A stretch of DNA of 64,000 bases from Streptomyces sp. MUM 203J (lineage in GTDB: Bacteria; Actinomycetota; Actinomycetes; Streptomycetales; Streptomycetaceae), in the NCBI RefSeq assembly GCF_022414595.1, contig NZ_JADWYO010000017.1, positions 1-64,000 of the forward strand. The letters run 5' to 3'. Every line of letters begins with the position of its first letter. Position 1 is the first letter of the stretch. Both the position numbers and the translations under genes were made by a program. The notes beneath the pieces were generated by a model that made no database searches, was not told the DNA's origin, and saw only the letters and a list, made by a program, of their open reading frames with translations. Positions 1 to 7,924 of the stretch are shown piece by piece.

Positions 1-1
1 G

Positions 2-55
2 AGCCACGACTGGCAAGACCCCATCAGCCACATCCGGCCCTCCCGGGCCGCCTAA
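2..55 (+). CDS. 3' end of an upstream gene (partial)
   Basis: One frame is open from the window edge and ends at TAA 53-55, giving the C-terminal residues SHDWQDPISHIRPSRAA. The stop lies 18 nt before the next start, so the frame probably belongs to the gene before the lipoprotein in the same operon. Too little is present to name it. A chance open frame of 17 codons is also possible. Confidence 0.4.
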   Translation, partial: SHDWQDPISHIRPSRAA

Positions 56-73
56 CAACTTACGGAGAACCCC

Positions 74-634
74 ATGCGCCTGCCCAAGACTCTCGCCTCC
101 GGCGCGGCCGTCCTGGCCGCCCTCACGACCCTGACGGGCTGCGGCGGCAGCGACGGTGGCGGCGGTGACGACGGCCCGCTGGCCGGGCTGCCGGAAGGGA
201 AGGACATGGCGTCGGTCCAGGCGTTCCTCAACGAGCACGTAGGGTGCATCGACCTGAAGATGAAGGAGGCGTCGGACTCCGACCCGGAGTGGGCCGTCAA
301 GGAGCGTGCCATCTGTCGTGACAGCGGCGGCAGCCAGGTCACCGTTCAGGTCATCTCGGACATGAGGAAGTTCCAGGAAACGCACGCCAGGAAGTTGGCC
401 GAGGAGCGCACGAAGGACCTGCCGTCGTCCGCGCCGCGCACGAGCGCCGACATCATGATCGGCAACGGCTTCTCTGTCTCCCCCGTGAGCGATGCCTCCG
501 TTCAGGCACTGATCAACGCCGGCATACGCATGCAGGTCTGCGACCCGAAGGTCCGGGAGGAGATTCCCAGCGGGTTCAAGGTGGACGAGGGCCTCGTGGA
601 CGGGTGTTTCATGACGGATTACAACCTCAATTGA
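74..634 (+). CDS. Secreted lipoprotein, unknown function
   Basis: The 186-residue product begins with a basic n-region, a hydrophobic stretch and a lipobox LTGC near residues 20-23. A Gly/Ser/Asp-rich linker follows, so it should be diacylated and held on the outer face of the membrane. The mature part has four further cysteines (including GCIDLK, AICRD, QVCDP and GCFM), so disulfides are likely. A GGAG ribosome site sits 7 nt before the ATG. I do not recognise the family. It lies directly upstream of a large multi-pass protein, and lipoproteins are common partners of conjugation-type membrane complexes, but that role is inferred from position only. Confidence 0.75.
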   Translation: MRLPKTLASGAAVLAALTTLTGCGGSDGGGGDDGPLAGLPEGKDMASVQAFLNEHVGCIDLKMKEASDSDPEWAVKERAICRDSGGSQVTVQVISDMRKFQETHARKLAEERTKDLPSSAPRTSADIMIGNGFSVSPVSDASVQALINAGIRMQVCDPKVREEIPSGFKVDEGLVDGCFMTDYNLN

Positions 635-752
635 CGCCCTGAACGAAACTCACTGCCTCGTCGGCAGATGACATCGTCCCGACAGACCGCCCTCGGCTGA
701 TCTCTGCACATCTCTCTTCTTCGCCCCGTCACGGAACTCCGGAAGGAAACCG

Positions 753-3101
753 ATGCCCGTGCGCCGTAGCGCCGTCCCTCGCGGAAGCATCACCCATGCC
801 TCGTCGCCGGGCGGCCGGATCCGCGGCGTCGGGCGGGCCGCCAGGACCTGCCTGTTCCTGGTGTTCACCCTGCTGGCCCTGACCATGGCCGTACCGGGCA
901 AGGCCTATGCGTTGCCCGGTCTCGACGACCTGTCGTGCAAGATAACGGGTGACGACAACTATCAACTGGACCAGCCCGGCGTTCATGCCGAATCCATCTT
1001 CCCGGCTGTTTCCCAGTGGGAGGAGAACGAGGACAAGCGGGCCCAAAGCCTGAGCGATTCCAGGGGCATGGTGAGCGGCGCCGCCCCCATGGACGCGGAC
1101 CACCCCGAGAAGTACACGATGTACGAGCTCAACGCCCTGCGCGGGCTTGACTGGTCCATGACCTTCAAAGGCAAGGGGGATGCTTCTGAGGAGAATGGTG
1201 CCCGCGGCAGTGGCGCCGACAAGTGCTCGGTCATGGACTGGGTGAACAACAATGTCGCCGACATCATCTTCAACATCACGAAGATACTGACCCGGGTATC
1301 CATCTCCATCAAGGAGCAGGCTTCCAACCCGAGCCCTCTCAGCGGCTTGTATGAGGGGCGGAACAACGTCGTGGAAACGCTGAAGTCCCACGTCTTCATA
1401 CCAGCCGTCCCGATCATGATCCTCCTCACCGGTCTCTGGGTGTTCACCAAGTGGCGTGCTGGTCAGATGCGTGAGATCTGGGCGGGTGTCGGCTGGGCAG
1501 CCCTCTCGACCGTCGCAGTCGTGGCCCTGCTGACCGGCGGGAACTTCGGCAAGGTCATCAACGAGGCGGACAGCGGAATCGCCAAGTTCAACGCGGCCCT
1601 CTCGGAAGCCGCACTCAGCGGCGTGACCGGAGAGATGCAGCCACCCTGCGACCTGCCGAAGAAGGCTCCCAACCGGGGCCTTCGTAGCTCCAGTTGCGCG
1701 ATGTACGACACGCTGGCCTTCCGCCCCTGGGCCATGGGGCAGTTCGGCGACGTAGGCGCCAACTGCATCTTCAGGGAGGGTGGCGGCCGCGTCGAGAAGG
1801 GGGCCTGCATACCTGCCAGCGAGGGCACGGAGTGCCACTACGGCAAGGGCGCCCGCTGCGAGGACCTCCGCGCCCGGCAGGTCGCATCACAGTCGGTGAA
1901 CAATATCGAATTCTTCAACCCCGGAAAGTATGAAAAGGAGGATCCGGATTGGTTCAATAAGATTGACGAGGCGTGGGAGGACATTCGGCAGGACATCGCC
2001 GTCGGCGAGGACGAGCCCGACAAGACCAACTACCCCGTCGCCTTCAACGAGTGGGCCGGAAGGGGTGCCGGTACCCGTGTCGGCATCGCCTTCTACTCGC
2101 TGCTCGCGGCTCTCATCGTCGGCATCATGGTCATCGTGCTCAGCGCCCTGACACTACTGTGGCATGCCGTCACGCTCATTCTGATCATCCTGCTGCCCCT
2201 GGTCGCAGCCATCGGTATCCATCCGTCCCAGCAGAAGATCCTCAAGGGCTGGCTTGAGACGTTCATCCACAGCTTCGTGCTCCGAGCGGGTTTCGGCGTG
2301 ATCCTCACCGTCCTGCTCGTGCTATACCAGATGATCCTTCCCGCCGACATCGCCCTGGGCACACAACTGCTGATGCTCATCCTGGTCGCCGTCGCCGTCG
2401 TGATGATGCTCAAGAAGCTGATCGCCGGGAACTTCAGCCCGAAGATCGCGGGTGCCGAGGACGCGCTCGGCGTGGGCGACATGCCGGGTGTCGCCGGTGG
2501 GAAGGCCCTCGCCTACGCGCCCGGTGCGGTAGGCACCACTGCTCGTACAGCGGTCGGCACCACGAAATTCGGCGGACGGGTCGCTGGCAAAGCCGCCGCT
2601 GGGACCGGGGTCCGGATCGCCAGAGGCACGGACAGCTGGCTGAACAAGGGCCGCCTCCAGAAGGGCGGATGGCTGCCGACCAACAAGTCCTGGCGCCAGC
2701 GGAACAAGAGCGAATACCAGGCGAAGGCCGAGCAGCAGAGGATGTACAACGACGCGCAGCCACCCACTCCCGAGGAGGGGCAGCAGCAACCGCAGCCGCA
2801 CCGTGGCCGTCGGGTCAGCGCGCCGACGGGCGGCGCCACCGGGACCGGTTCGGGCGCGTCACAGCAGTCGGCCACGTCCTCGACACCGCAGCCCCAGACA
2901 CGGACGCCCGCACCGCAGCCCCTGCCACAGCAGCCCGCGAAGCCCCCACAGCAGCCTCCCTCACGGGCGCCCCGCCAGCCCGCACCGGGGTCGCAGTCGC
3001 CGCAGCCCGCGCAGCCGCCACGGCTGCCGCAGCAGCCCCAGGCACCCCAGCAGCCCCAGCAGCCACCCGCGCCACGTAACGACGGTCGCATCCAGCGGTA
3101 A
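753..3101 (+). CDS. Large multi-pass membrane protein, TrbL/VirB6-like topology, Pro/Gln-rich tail
   Basis: The product has 782 residues. A first hydrophobic segment (about 33-53, signal or anchor) is followed by an extracytoplasmic region to about 210 and then two membrane segments (about 210-262). A Cys-containing loop comes next, then a cluster of four to five membrane segments (about 440-560). The tail of about 220 residues begins basic and ends in low-complexity Pro/Gln repeats. This layout resembles TrbL/VirB6-type channel proteins of actinobacterial conjugation or type IV-like systems; the match is topological, not a proven homology. GGAAGGA precedes the ATG. A stretch around 1900-1960 is AT-richer than the surroundings. 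The next membrane gene starts 20 nt downstream. Confidence 0.7.
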   Translation: MPVRRSAVPRGSITHASSPGGRIRGVGRAARTCLFLVFTLLALTMAVPGKAYALPGLDDLSCKITGDDNYQLDQPGVHAESIFPAVSQWEENEDKRAQSLSDSRGMVSGAAPMDADHPEKYTMYELNALRGLDWSMTFKGKGDASEENGARGSGADKCSVMDWVNNNVADIIFNITKILTRVSISIKEQASNPSPLSGLYEGRNNVVETLKSHVFIPAVPIMILLTGLWVFTKWRAGQMREIWAGVGWAALSTVAVVALLTGGNFGKVINEADSGIAKFNAALSEAALSGVTGEMQPPCDLPKKAPNRGLRSSSCAMYDTLAFRPWAMGQFGDVGANCIFREGGGRVEKGACIPASEGTECHYGKGARCEDLRARQVASQSVNNIEFFNPGKYEKEDPDWFNKIDEAWEDIRQDIAVGEDEPDKTNYPVAFNEWAGRGAGTRVGIAFYSLLAALIVGIMVIVLSALTLLWHAVTLILIILLPLVAAIGIHPSQQKILKGWLETFIHSFVLRAGFGVILTVLLVLYQMILPADIALGTQLLMLILVAVAVVMMLKKLIAGNFSPKIAGAEDALGVGDMPGVAGGKALAYAPGAVGTTARTAVGTTKFGGRVAGKAAAGTGVRIARGTDSWLNKGRLQKGGWLPTNKSWRQRNKSEYQAKAEQQRMYNDAQPPTPEEGQQQPQPHRGRRVSAPTGGATGTGSGASQQSATSSTPQPQTRTPAPQPLPQQPAKPPQQPPSRAPRQPAPGSQSPQPAQPPRLPQQPQAPQQPQQPPAPRNDGRIQR

Positions 3102-3121
3102 GCAGGTAGGAAACGTTCCTG

Positions 3122-3727
3122 ATGACATCTCCCCGCAAGGCACCGCCGCCCGGGGCCGCCCTGCGGCGGCTCGTCCGGCAGGACAAGGGCGACACCTGGG
3201 CGGTCCGGCTGCTGCCCCGGATCGTCTTCGGGCTGGCAGGCGCGTACACGCTGTTCGTGCTCGCGTCCGCCAGCATGGCGTCGTTCATCACCGTCGGCGC
3301 CCTGGTGCTGCTGGGCCTGCTGGTGTTCCTGCTGCGACGGCGCGGCCAGTTGCTGCTGGCTCTGGCGTCGACGCTCGTGACCGCTGCCGTCGTCGGCTAC
3401 ATGGCCGCCGTCGCCGACATCGCCCGTGGCGTCCCGGCCGGGTGGCTGAGCGGGCAGGCCCTGTTCGGGTACTGGGCGCTCGCCGGGATGGCGCTGCTCG
3501 GCGCCTGGATGCCCAGGGAGCATCCGGGGCGGCGCGGGGTGACCGTGGTGCTCGCCGACGTCGTGCTGGTCGTGGCGTCCGGCGTCGGCACGGTCGTCCC
3601 CGCCGTCTCCGTCCCACTCGGCTTCGCAGGTGTGGTGGCTGTGCTGATGGCACGCGGCGGTGGGATCACGGCGGCGCGGCGCGTGGTCGGGCGCGTAGCG
3701 CGCCGTGTCCGGAAGCCGGTGAGTTGA
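3122..3727 (+). CDS. Small multi-pass membrane protein
   Basis: The product has 201 residues with five or six predicted membrane helices between about 28 and 180, a basic N-terminus and a basic tail ending RRVRKPVS. It contains no catalytic motif that I can see. It starts 20 nt after the large TrbL-like protein and is almost certainly co-transcribed with it, so it is best read as another part of the same envelope complex. The stop is followed by a promoter for the next gene, which closes this transcription unit. Confidence 0.7.
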   Translation: MTSPRKAPPPGAALRRLVRQDKGDTWAVRLLPRIVFGLAGAYTLFVLASASMASFITVGALVLLGLLVFLLRRRGQLLLALASTLVTAAVVGYMAAVADIARGVPAGWLSGQALFGYWALAGMALLGAWMPREHPGRRGVTVVLADVVLVVASGVGTVVPAVSVPLGFAGVVAVLMARGGGITAARRVVGRVARRVRKPVS

Positions 3728-3779
3728 TGGACACTCATGAAGGTTTCGGACAGCAGCGGCACAGGTTTGTGGAACGCCT

Positions 3780-3809
3780 TTGCGGTCGCCAATCGCCCTG
3801 CTCTAGAGT
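3780..3809 (+). promoter_or_regulatory. Candidate vegetative promoter for the WhiB-domain gene
   Basis: TTGCGG (3780-3785) and TAGAGT (3804-3809) are separated by 18 nt, which fits the HrdB-type consensus of streptomycetes. The start codon is 37 nt downstream of the -10 hexamer, leaving a short leader that ends in a G-rich ribosome site. Confidence 0.55.
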
Positions 3810-3845
3810 CCCCGCGAGTCAAAAGTTGCCACGGGGGGCACAGAC

Positions 3846-5189
3846 ATGGTCGCAACTGTCCGTAAGGCGCTACCCGCATCGCTGCCTTCAGCCAATCCGG
3901 GAGGCACGGTCGGCACGGCTGCCACACCACTGCCCTGCCGCCGCAGGCCTGATGTGTTCCGCCATCCGCTGCTGGAGAACCCGCCTGCCGGCACCACGGG
4001 TCTGCCCCTTCAGACCCGGCGCCACCAGGCTCTCGTGCTCGCCGCACGCCAGCTCTGCACATCCTGCCCGGTCCGCCAGGAGTGCCTGCGGGACTCGGTC
4101 CTCCACTCCGACCCCGGCGGTTTCGCCGCCGCGACCACCGAGCAGGAACGGCGCCTCATCCGCCAGCGGCTCGGGGTCGGCGACGAGCAGGGGTACCTCG
4201 TCGTCCCCGTGCACGCCCGGCACCAGACCGTCGGACTTCGTACCGTACTCGACGCGTACGCCTCTGTGCACGAGCGCGGACTCAGGCCCGGCCGACCCGG
4301 GACCGGCCTCCATCCCGTTCCACCCCACGAGACACACGAAGCATCAGAGGAATCAATGGCCGCCCCGGCAGGCGCAGACGACAAACGGATCAGTTTTCCC
4401 CTCGACGATCCCGCTCGTGCCATACAGAAGGCCGTTCTGACGCCGCTGGTGCGCGCCGTTCTCCCCCTTCTGGAAGCGACGGAGCAGCTCGCCGGGATGC
4501 TGGTGCACGCGCACGCCGCCGGTCTGACACCCGCGCTGATCGACGCATGCCGGGAGGCACGCAGGTGCATAGAGGCCTGGCGTACGGAGTCGGGGGACGA
4601 CGCCCCGTACCGGGCTGCGGACTCCGGGCTCACCGGCACGGTCAGCGTCGAGCTGGCTACCAGTGACCCACTGACGGCACTGCGCCAGGACATCCTGGAG
4701 CCGCTGCTGAGGCGCCTCGCGGAGTCGATCAGCCGTGTAGAGGCGATCACTTCGATGCTGCTCACCACCAAGGAACCGGCCGTTCCGCATCGTACTGAGC
4801 TGGCGGCCGTCCACACCGCCCTACGCGACCTCGCCGGGCACATCGAGGTGTACGGCTCCACAGCGGATTCGGCACGTCCGACCCGCGCGGTCCCCGGCCA
4901 CCGGCTCCCCGTGGCCGGCGGCTCCGCGAGCATGGTGGGCGCGCTCGGCACCCTGCCAGCGGCGACGAGCCTGCGGCGTGCCGTGGAGGGGGCCGTCGCC
5001 CGCTTCCCCGGCCCCTTCACCGCCCGGGACGTGCTGCTCGCGCTGCCGCCGGACATGTTCCGGGAGTCGGGGAAGTCGGTCAGCAACGTGCTCTCCGCCA
5101 TGGTCAAGTCGGGTCGACTGCAACGGGTTTCCCGTGGCACGTACACCGTGGTCACTCAGTCCACCAGTGCCTTGGCCACACACTCCTGA
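3846..5189 (+). CDS. Long WhiB-like (Wbl) protein with C-terminal winged-helix-like region
   Basis: The 447-residue product opens with a Wbl-type iron-sulfur region: Cys31, Cys71, Cys74 and Cys80 in the order C-x39-C-x2-C-x5-C, followed by a GGFAAATTEQER turn comparable to the G(V/I)WGG element of WhiB proteins. Normal Wbl proteins have about 80-130 residues; here about 340 more follow. They include a helical region (about 190-330) and a C-terminal segment (about 380-437) that reads like a winged helix ending in SGRLQRVSRGTYTVV. A [4Fe-4S] redox-sensitive DNA-binding or partner-binding role is inferred. Its own promoter lies upstream and a small gene follows after 13 nt. Confidence 0.7.
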   Translation: MVATVRKALPASLPSANPGGTVGTAATPLPCRRRPDVFRHPLLENPPAGTTGLPLQTRRHQALVLAARQLCTSCPVRQECLRDSVLHSDPGGFAAATTEQERRLIRQRLGVGDEQGYLVVPVHARHQTVGLRTVLDAYASVHERGLRPGRPGTGLHPVPPHETHEASEESMAAPAGADDKRISFPLDDPARAIQKAVLTPLVRAVLPLLEATEQLAGMLVHAHAAGLTPALIDACREARRCIEAWRTESGDDAPYRAADSGLTGTVSVELATSDPLTALRQDILEPLLRRLAESISRVEAITSMLLTTKEPAVPHRTELAAVHTALRDLAGHIEVYGSTADSARPTRAVPGHRLPVAGGSASMVGALGTLPAATSLRRAVEGAVARFPGPFTARDVLLALPPDMFRESGKSVSNVLSAMVKSGRLQRVSRGTYTVVTQSTSALATHS

Positions 5190-5202
5190 AGGGACCCAAG
5201 CC

Positions 5203-5445
5203 TTGCAGTCCACCGCACCCCCACCCGCCGAGGTCCGCGTCTTCTCGCCCAACGCCGGCCTGATCGACGGTGTACCCGTCACAGCACCGCCCTACGGCGA
5301 CATCCAGGACGTCGTCATCTCGATCCTCCAGCAGCGGGCCCAGCAGTTCGGCACCCCGGCCCCCGCGGTTGTCACGGACGACCGGTACGGCGGAACGATC
5401 CGCCTGCTCGTCCACCTCGACGGCACCGCAGAGGCCCTGGACTGA
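5203..5445 (+). CDS. Small conserved-looking protein, unknown
   Basis: This 80-residue frame starts at TTG with GAAGGGA 8-9 nt upstream, immediately after the stop of the WhiB-domain gene. Third positions are strongly G/C. The protein has no signal peptide or membrane helix. It contains a mixed alpha/beta stretch (VVISILQQRAQ, then IRLLVHLDGTAEAL). No family is recognised. Tight spacing indicates co-transcription with the WhiB-domain gene. Confidence 0.6.
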   Translation: MQSTAPPPAEVRVFSPNAGLIDGVPVTAPPYGDIQDVVISILQQRAQQFGTPAPAVVTDDRYGGTIRLLVHLDGTAEALD

Positions 5446-5527
5446 CCGTCCGGCCACAGGACGCGCGACCCGAAGGCCGCCCACCAGGCCCCTGACGGTT
5501 CGACACATCTGCTCGACCGTATCCCGA

Positions 5528-5689
5528 TCAGGTCAGGGTGATGCCGAGAAGCAGCAGCGCCACCACCACCGCGCCCATGATGAGCCGCGCCTTCGGGTCC
5601 TCGCGCACCCACAGGGAGTGGACGAGGGCCCAGCCGGTCCGGTGGGCGGCTCCCAGCGTCGGGACGGCGTACGCGACGCGCTGTCTGAC
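5528..5689 (-). pseudogene. Remnant of a small membrane protein gene in a gene-poor gap
   Basis: In the 443-nt gap after the previous gene, the minus strand is open for 53 codons. It ends in a clear transmembrane stretch, MGAVVVALLLLGITLT, preceded by VREDPKARLI. The frame is closed upstream by TAG (5690-5692) and has no convincing start or ribosome site, so it looks like the 3' end of a truncated gene. A short real gene starting at GTG near 5608 cannot be excluded. I see nothing else supportable between 5446 and 5888. Confidence 0.3.
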
Positions 5690-5888
5690 CTATGGCCCGA
5701 GGACCGCCGACGAGCAGCGCGACGAGCTGGCCCGGTCCGTCACGACCGGGGTGGACACGGACTGCGGCTGGAACGGCCTGGGCACACAGACCGTCTCGAG
5801 TGGATCGTCCGCTGCGGGAGTTCTCGTACGGCCGGATCCCCGCCCAGGCTGTCGGCTCGTTGACCAGCAGGACAGAGAAGGCAGTCCG

Positions 5889-6269
5889 TTGCCCCCCACG
5901 AAGCCCCCCGGCTCCCCCTTCATCCTCTACCTGGACGGCCCCGACTACGCCGAGGAGATACGCAACCTCGCCGTCTGGGTCTCCGACCTCCTGCTCCCCG
6001 TGTACGGCCGCGAGGTCTCGTCCTCCCACCCCTGGTGCCCCCGCTGGTGGGAACACCTGGAGGCGGTGGCCCGCCTGCACGCCCTCTGGCTGGCCTGGCA
6101 GGAGTACACCGACCCGTCGGCCGGCACCTCGGGCCCCGCCGTCTGGCACCGCGACCACCTAGGCCCCGTCCTCACCGAACTCCGCTCCCCCGCAGGCCCC
6201 TTCGCCGGCTGCAAACAAGGCGCCCCCCGCCCGAAGGCGGCGCCGGTGGTGGAGGCGTACGACAGCTGA
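5889..6269 (+). CDS. DUF4913 family protein
   Basis: The 126-residue product starts at TTG with an AGAAGG-type ribosome site about 7 nt upstream. The core matches my recollection of DUF4913: WCPRWWEHLEAVARLHALW, a WQEYTDPSAG turn, then AVWHRDHLGPVL and a final GPFAGC. The family is of unknown function and is common in streptomycete gene sets that also carry conjugation-like ATPases and membrane proteins. That fits the lipoprotein and TrbL-like genes upstream. Start choice is uncertain because the frame continues upstream without a good initiation site. Confidence 0.7.
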   Translation: MPPTKPPGSPFILYLDGPDYAEEIRNLAVWVSDLLLPVYGREVSSSHPWCPRWWEHLEAVARLHALWLAWQEYTDPSAGTSGPAVWHRDHLGPVLTELRSPAGPFAGCKQGAPRPKAAPVVEAYDS

Positions 6270-6327
6270 CCGCTCTCGCGTGGGACGCTGGCAGAAAAAT
6301 CAGAACACCGCACTAGGAGGAACCGCG

Positions 6328-6828
6328 ATGACCAAGCAGGGAAACGCGTACGAGTACTACACCGAGATGCACCACGGCTACAACCCGCCCCGCGTGGACG
6401 GGCTGTGGCGTCGCCGTGGCAGCGAAGCCTGGGAGTACCTCTCGCTGCTCGACTGGGGATGGCACCCCACAGGCGAGAACGAGAGGGTGAAGAGTCCTCC
6501 CATGGCGAGCAGCATGGAGCCTGTCTCGGCGGAACACGCGGCGCAGTTGGAGGCGGACCGGCAGGGCTGGGTCCAGTACTGGGCGCTGTACCTCGACGAG
6601 GCGGAGTACCGCGAAGGGGTCACGCCGGTGACAGTGGTGCGTCGCCGGAGCAGCCCTGAACGCGTGATGGACGAGGCGTTCGTCGTCGGGAACAAGTGGG
6701 CACCGGACCCGGTCGTCTACGAGTTCACCCACTCCCGTACCGACCGTCACCTGGAGGAGATCACCGTGGATGAGGCGGAACGTCTGCTCCGTGAACTGCG
6801 TGGGGTCACAGGGGCGACGGATCTGTGA
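6328..6828 (+). CDS. Unknown protein, possible immunity partner of the RelA-fold protein
   Basis: The 166-residue soluble product starts at an ATG preceded by AGGAGG. It is acidic, rich in Trp and Tyr, and has no signal peptide. No family is recognised. It sits immediately before the RelA/SpoT-fold gene, and its TGA overlaps a GTG of the next region. In toxin/antitoxin and effector/immunity pairs this order often places the protective protein first, so an immunity or antitoxin role is a reasonable but untested inference. Confidence 0.65.
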   Translation: MTKQGNAYEYYTEMHHGYNPPRVDGLWRRRGSEAWEYLSLLDWGWHPTGENERVKSPPMASSMEPVSAEHAAQLEADRQGWVQYWALYLDEAEYREGVTPVTVVRRRSSPERVMDEAFVVGNKWAPDPVVYEFTHSRTDRHLEEITVDEAERLLRELRGVTGATDL

Positions 6829-6844
6829 GCGACACGGAACGCGG

Positions 6845-7894
6845 GTGGAAAGGGCAGGGCCCGGAGGCTCATCTGTTCTGTCCCTCGCCCCCGAGCAGGA
6901 CCAGCGTGTACGGGACGTGTGGAACCGCGCCGCAGAGGCGCGCCCGGGTCTGGACGACACCATGCGCCGCTTGCGGGACCAGAGCGCGGAGCGCGGCAGC
7001 GGCCTCGTAGGCGACAACAAGACGCGTGGCATCGAGGAGGTCGACCACTCCCTCAAAGGGCTCGACTGGCTGCGCCGCAAGGTGGCCGTGGAGGTGGCTC
7101 ATGGGGCGGACGTCGACAGGGTCCTCGGCAGGATCAACGACCTCAACCGCTATACGCTCACCTTCGAGCCGGGAAACTACACACAGGCCACCCAGGAGAC
7201 CTACGCGCGTCTCAAGGACCTGGGATACGAGCCCATGCCGGGGACGGAGAAGAACACCTGGCAGGACCCGGTCTACCAAGGGATCAACACTACCTGGCAG
7301 CACCAGGAGAGCGGCCAGAAGTTCGAGCTCCAGTTCCACACACCGGACAGCTTCCAAGTCAAGACCGACAACCACGAGCTGTACGAACTCGCGCGCTCAG
7401 GTCACTTCGAGCAGATATCGGCCGGAGACCCGGATCGGGCCAAGCAGTACCACCAGGCCTCCGACCTGCTCCAGAACGAGCGCTATCAGAACGTCGTCGT
7501 CCCTCCGGGGAACGAGGTGGTCGGCGAACAGAAGATCCACGTCGTTCTGAACCCTAAGGTTGCCACCGAACGGGTCCAGGAAGTCCGCAAGATGGAGGCC
7601 GACCTCAAGGACCAGAACGCCAAGCAGGCCGCCGGGCCGACCGTGCCGCAACAGGGCACGACCACAGCCCAGATCCAGAACACCACACAAGCTCAACAAA
7701 AAACCCAGGCCACCGCCCAAAGCACCTCCCCCCCCCTCGCCAAGGCAGCCGCCCTGACCTCACGCGGCCGGGCCGGTACCGGAACCGCCAACCAGGGCAG
7801 CCAGACCACCGGGAACACGCAGCAAGGCCCTGCCGTCACCCCGGCGCGCCCGCAGATCCCCCAGCCGCCCAAGCTCCAGGGCCCGTCCCGCTGA
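6845..7894 (+). CDS. RelA/SpoT-fold nucleotide pyrophosphokinase-like effector with Q/T-rich tail
   Basis: Reading from GTG 6845 gives 349 residues. The central part carries the RSH-type synthetase features INDLNRYTLTF, a KNTW element, YQGINTTW, FELQFHT and a closing HELYELAR. These also resemble secreted ATP nucleotide 3'-pyrophosphokinases and toxin-type RelA domains. No hydrolase (HD), TGS or ACT regulatory domain is present. The last 110 residues are Gln/Thr/Pro-rich and poor in structure. The start is unclear: a GTG at 6825 overlaps the upstream stop but reads a different frame, so the N-terminus may have been altered by a frameshift. The likely product is (p)ppNpp-type alarmone or a growth-inhibiting activity. 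Confidence 0.65.
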   Translation: MERAGPGGSSVLSLAPEQDQRVRDVWNRAAEARPGLDDTMRRLRDQSAERGSGLVGDNKTRGIEEVDHSLKGLDWLRRKVAVEVAHGADVDRVLGRINDLNRYTLTFEPGNYTQATQETYARLKDLGYEPMPGTEKNTWQDPVYQGINTTWQHQESGQKFELQFHTPDSFQVKTDNHELYELARSGHFEQISAGDPDRAKQYHQASDLLQNERYQNVVVPPGNEVVGEQKIHVVLNPKVATERVQEVRKMEADLKDQNAKQAAGPTVPQQGTTTAQIQNTTQAQQKTQATAQSTSPPLAKAAALTSRGRAGTGTANQGSQTTGNTQQGPAVTPARPQIPQPPKLQGPSR

Positions 7895-7924
7895 GGGACT
7901 TCGCCCCGCCCTCGGACGGTGACG

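Noticed and set aside
6825-7010. GTG 6825 as the start of a separate 61-residue protein
   Set aside because: The frame loses coding character after a few codons; it is more useful as evidence about the start of the RelA-fold gene.
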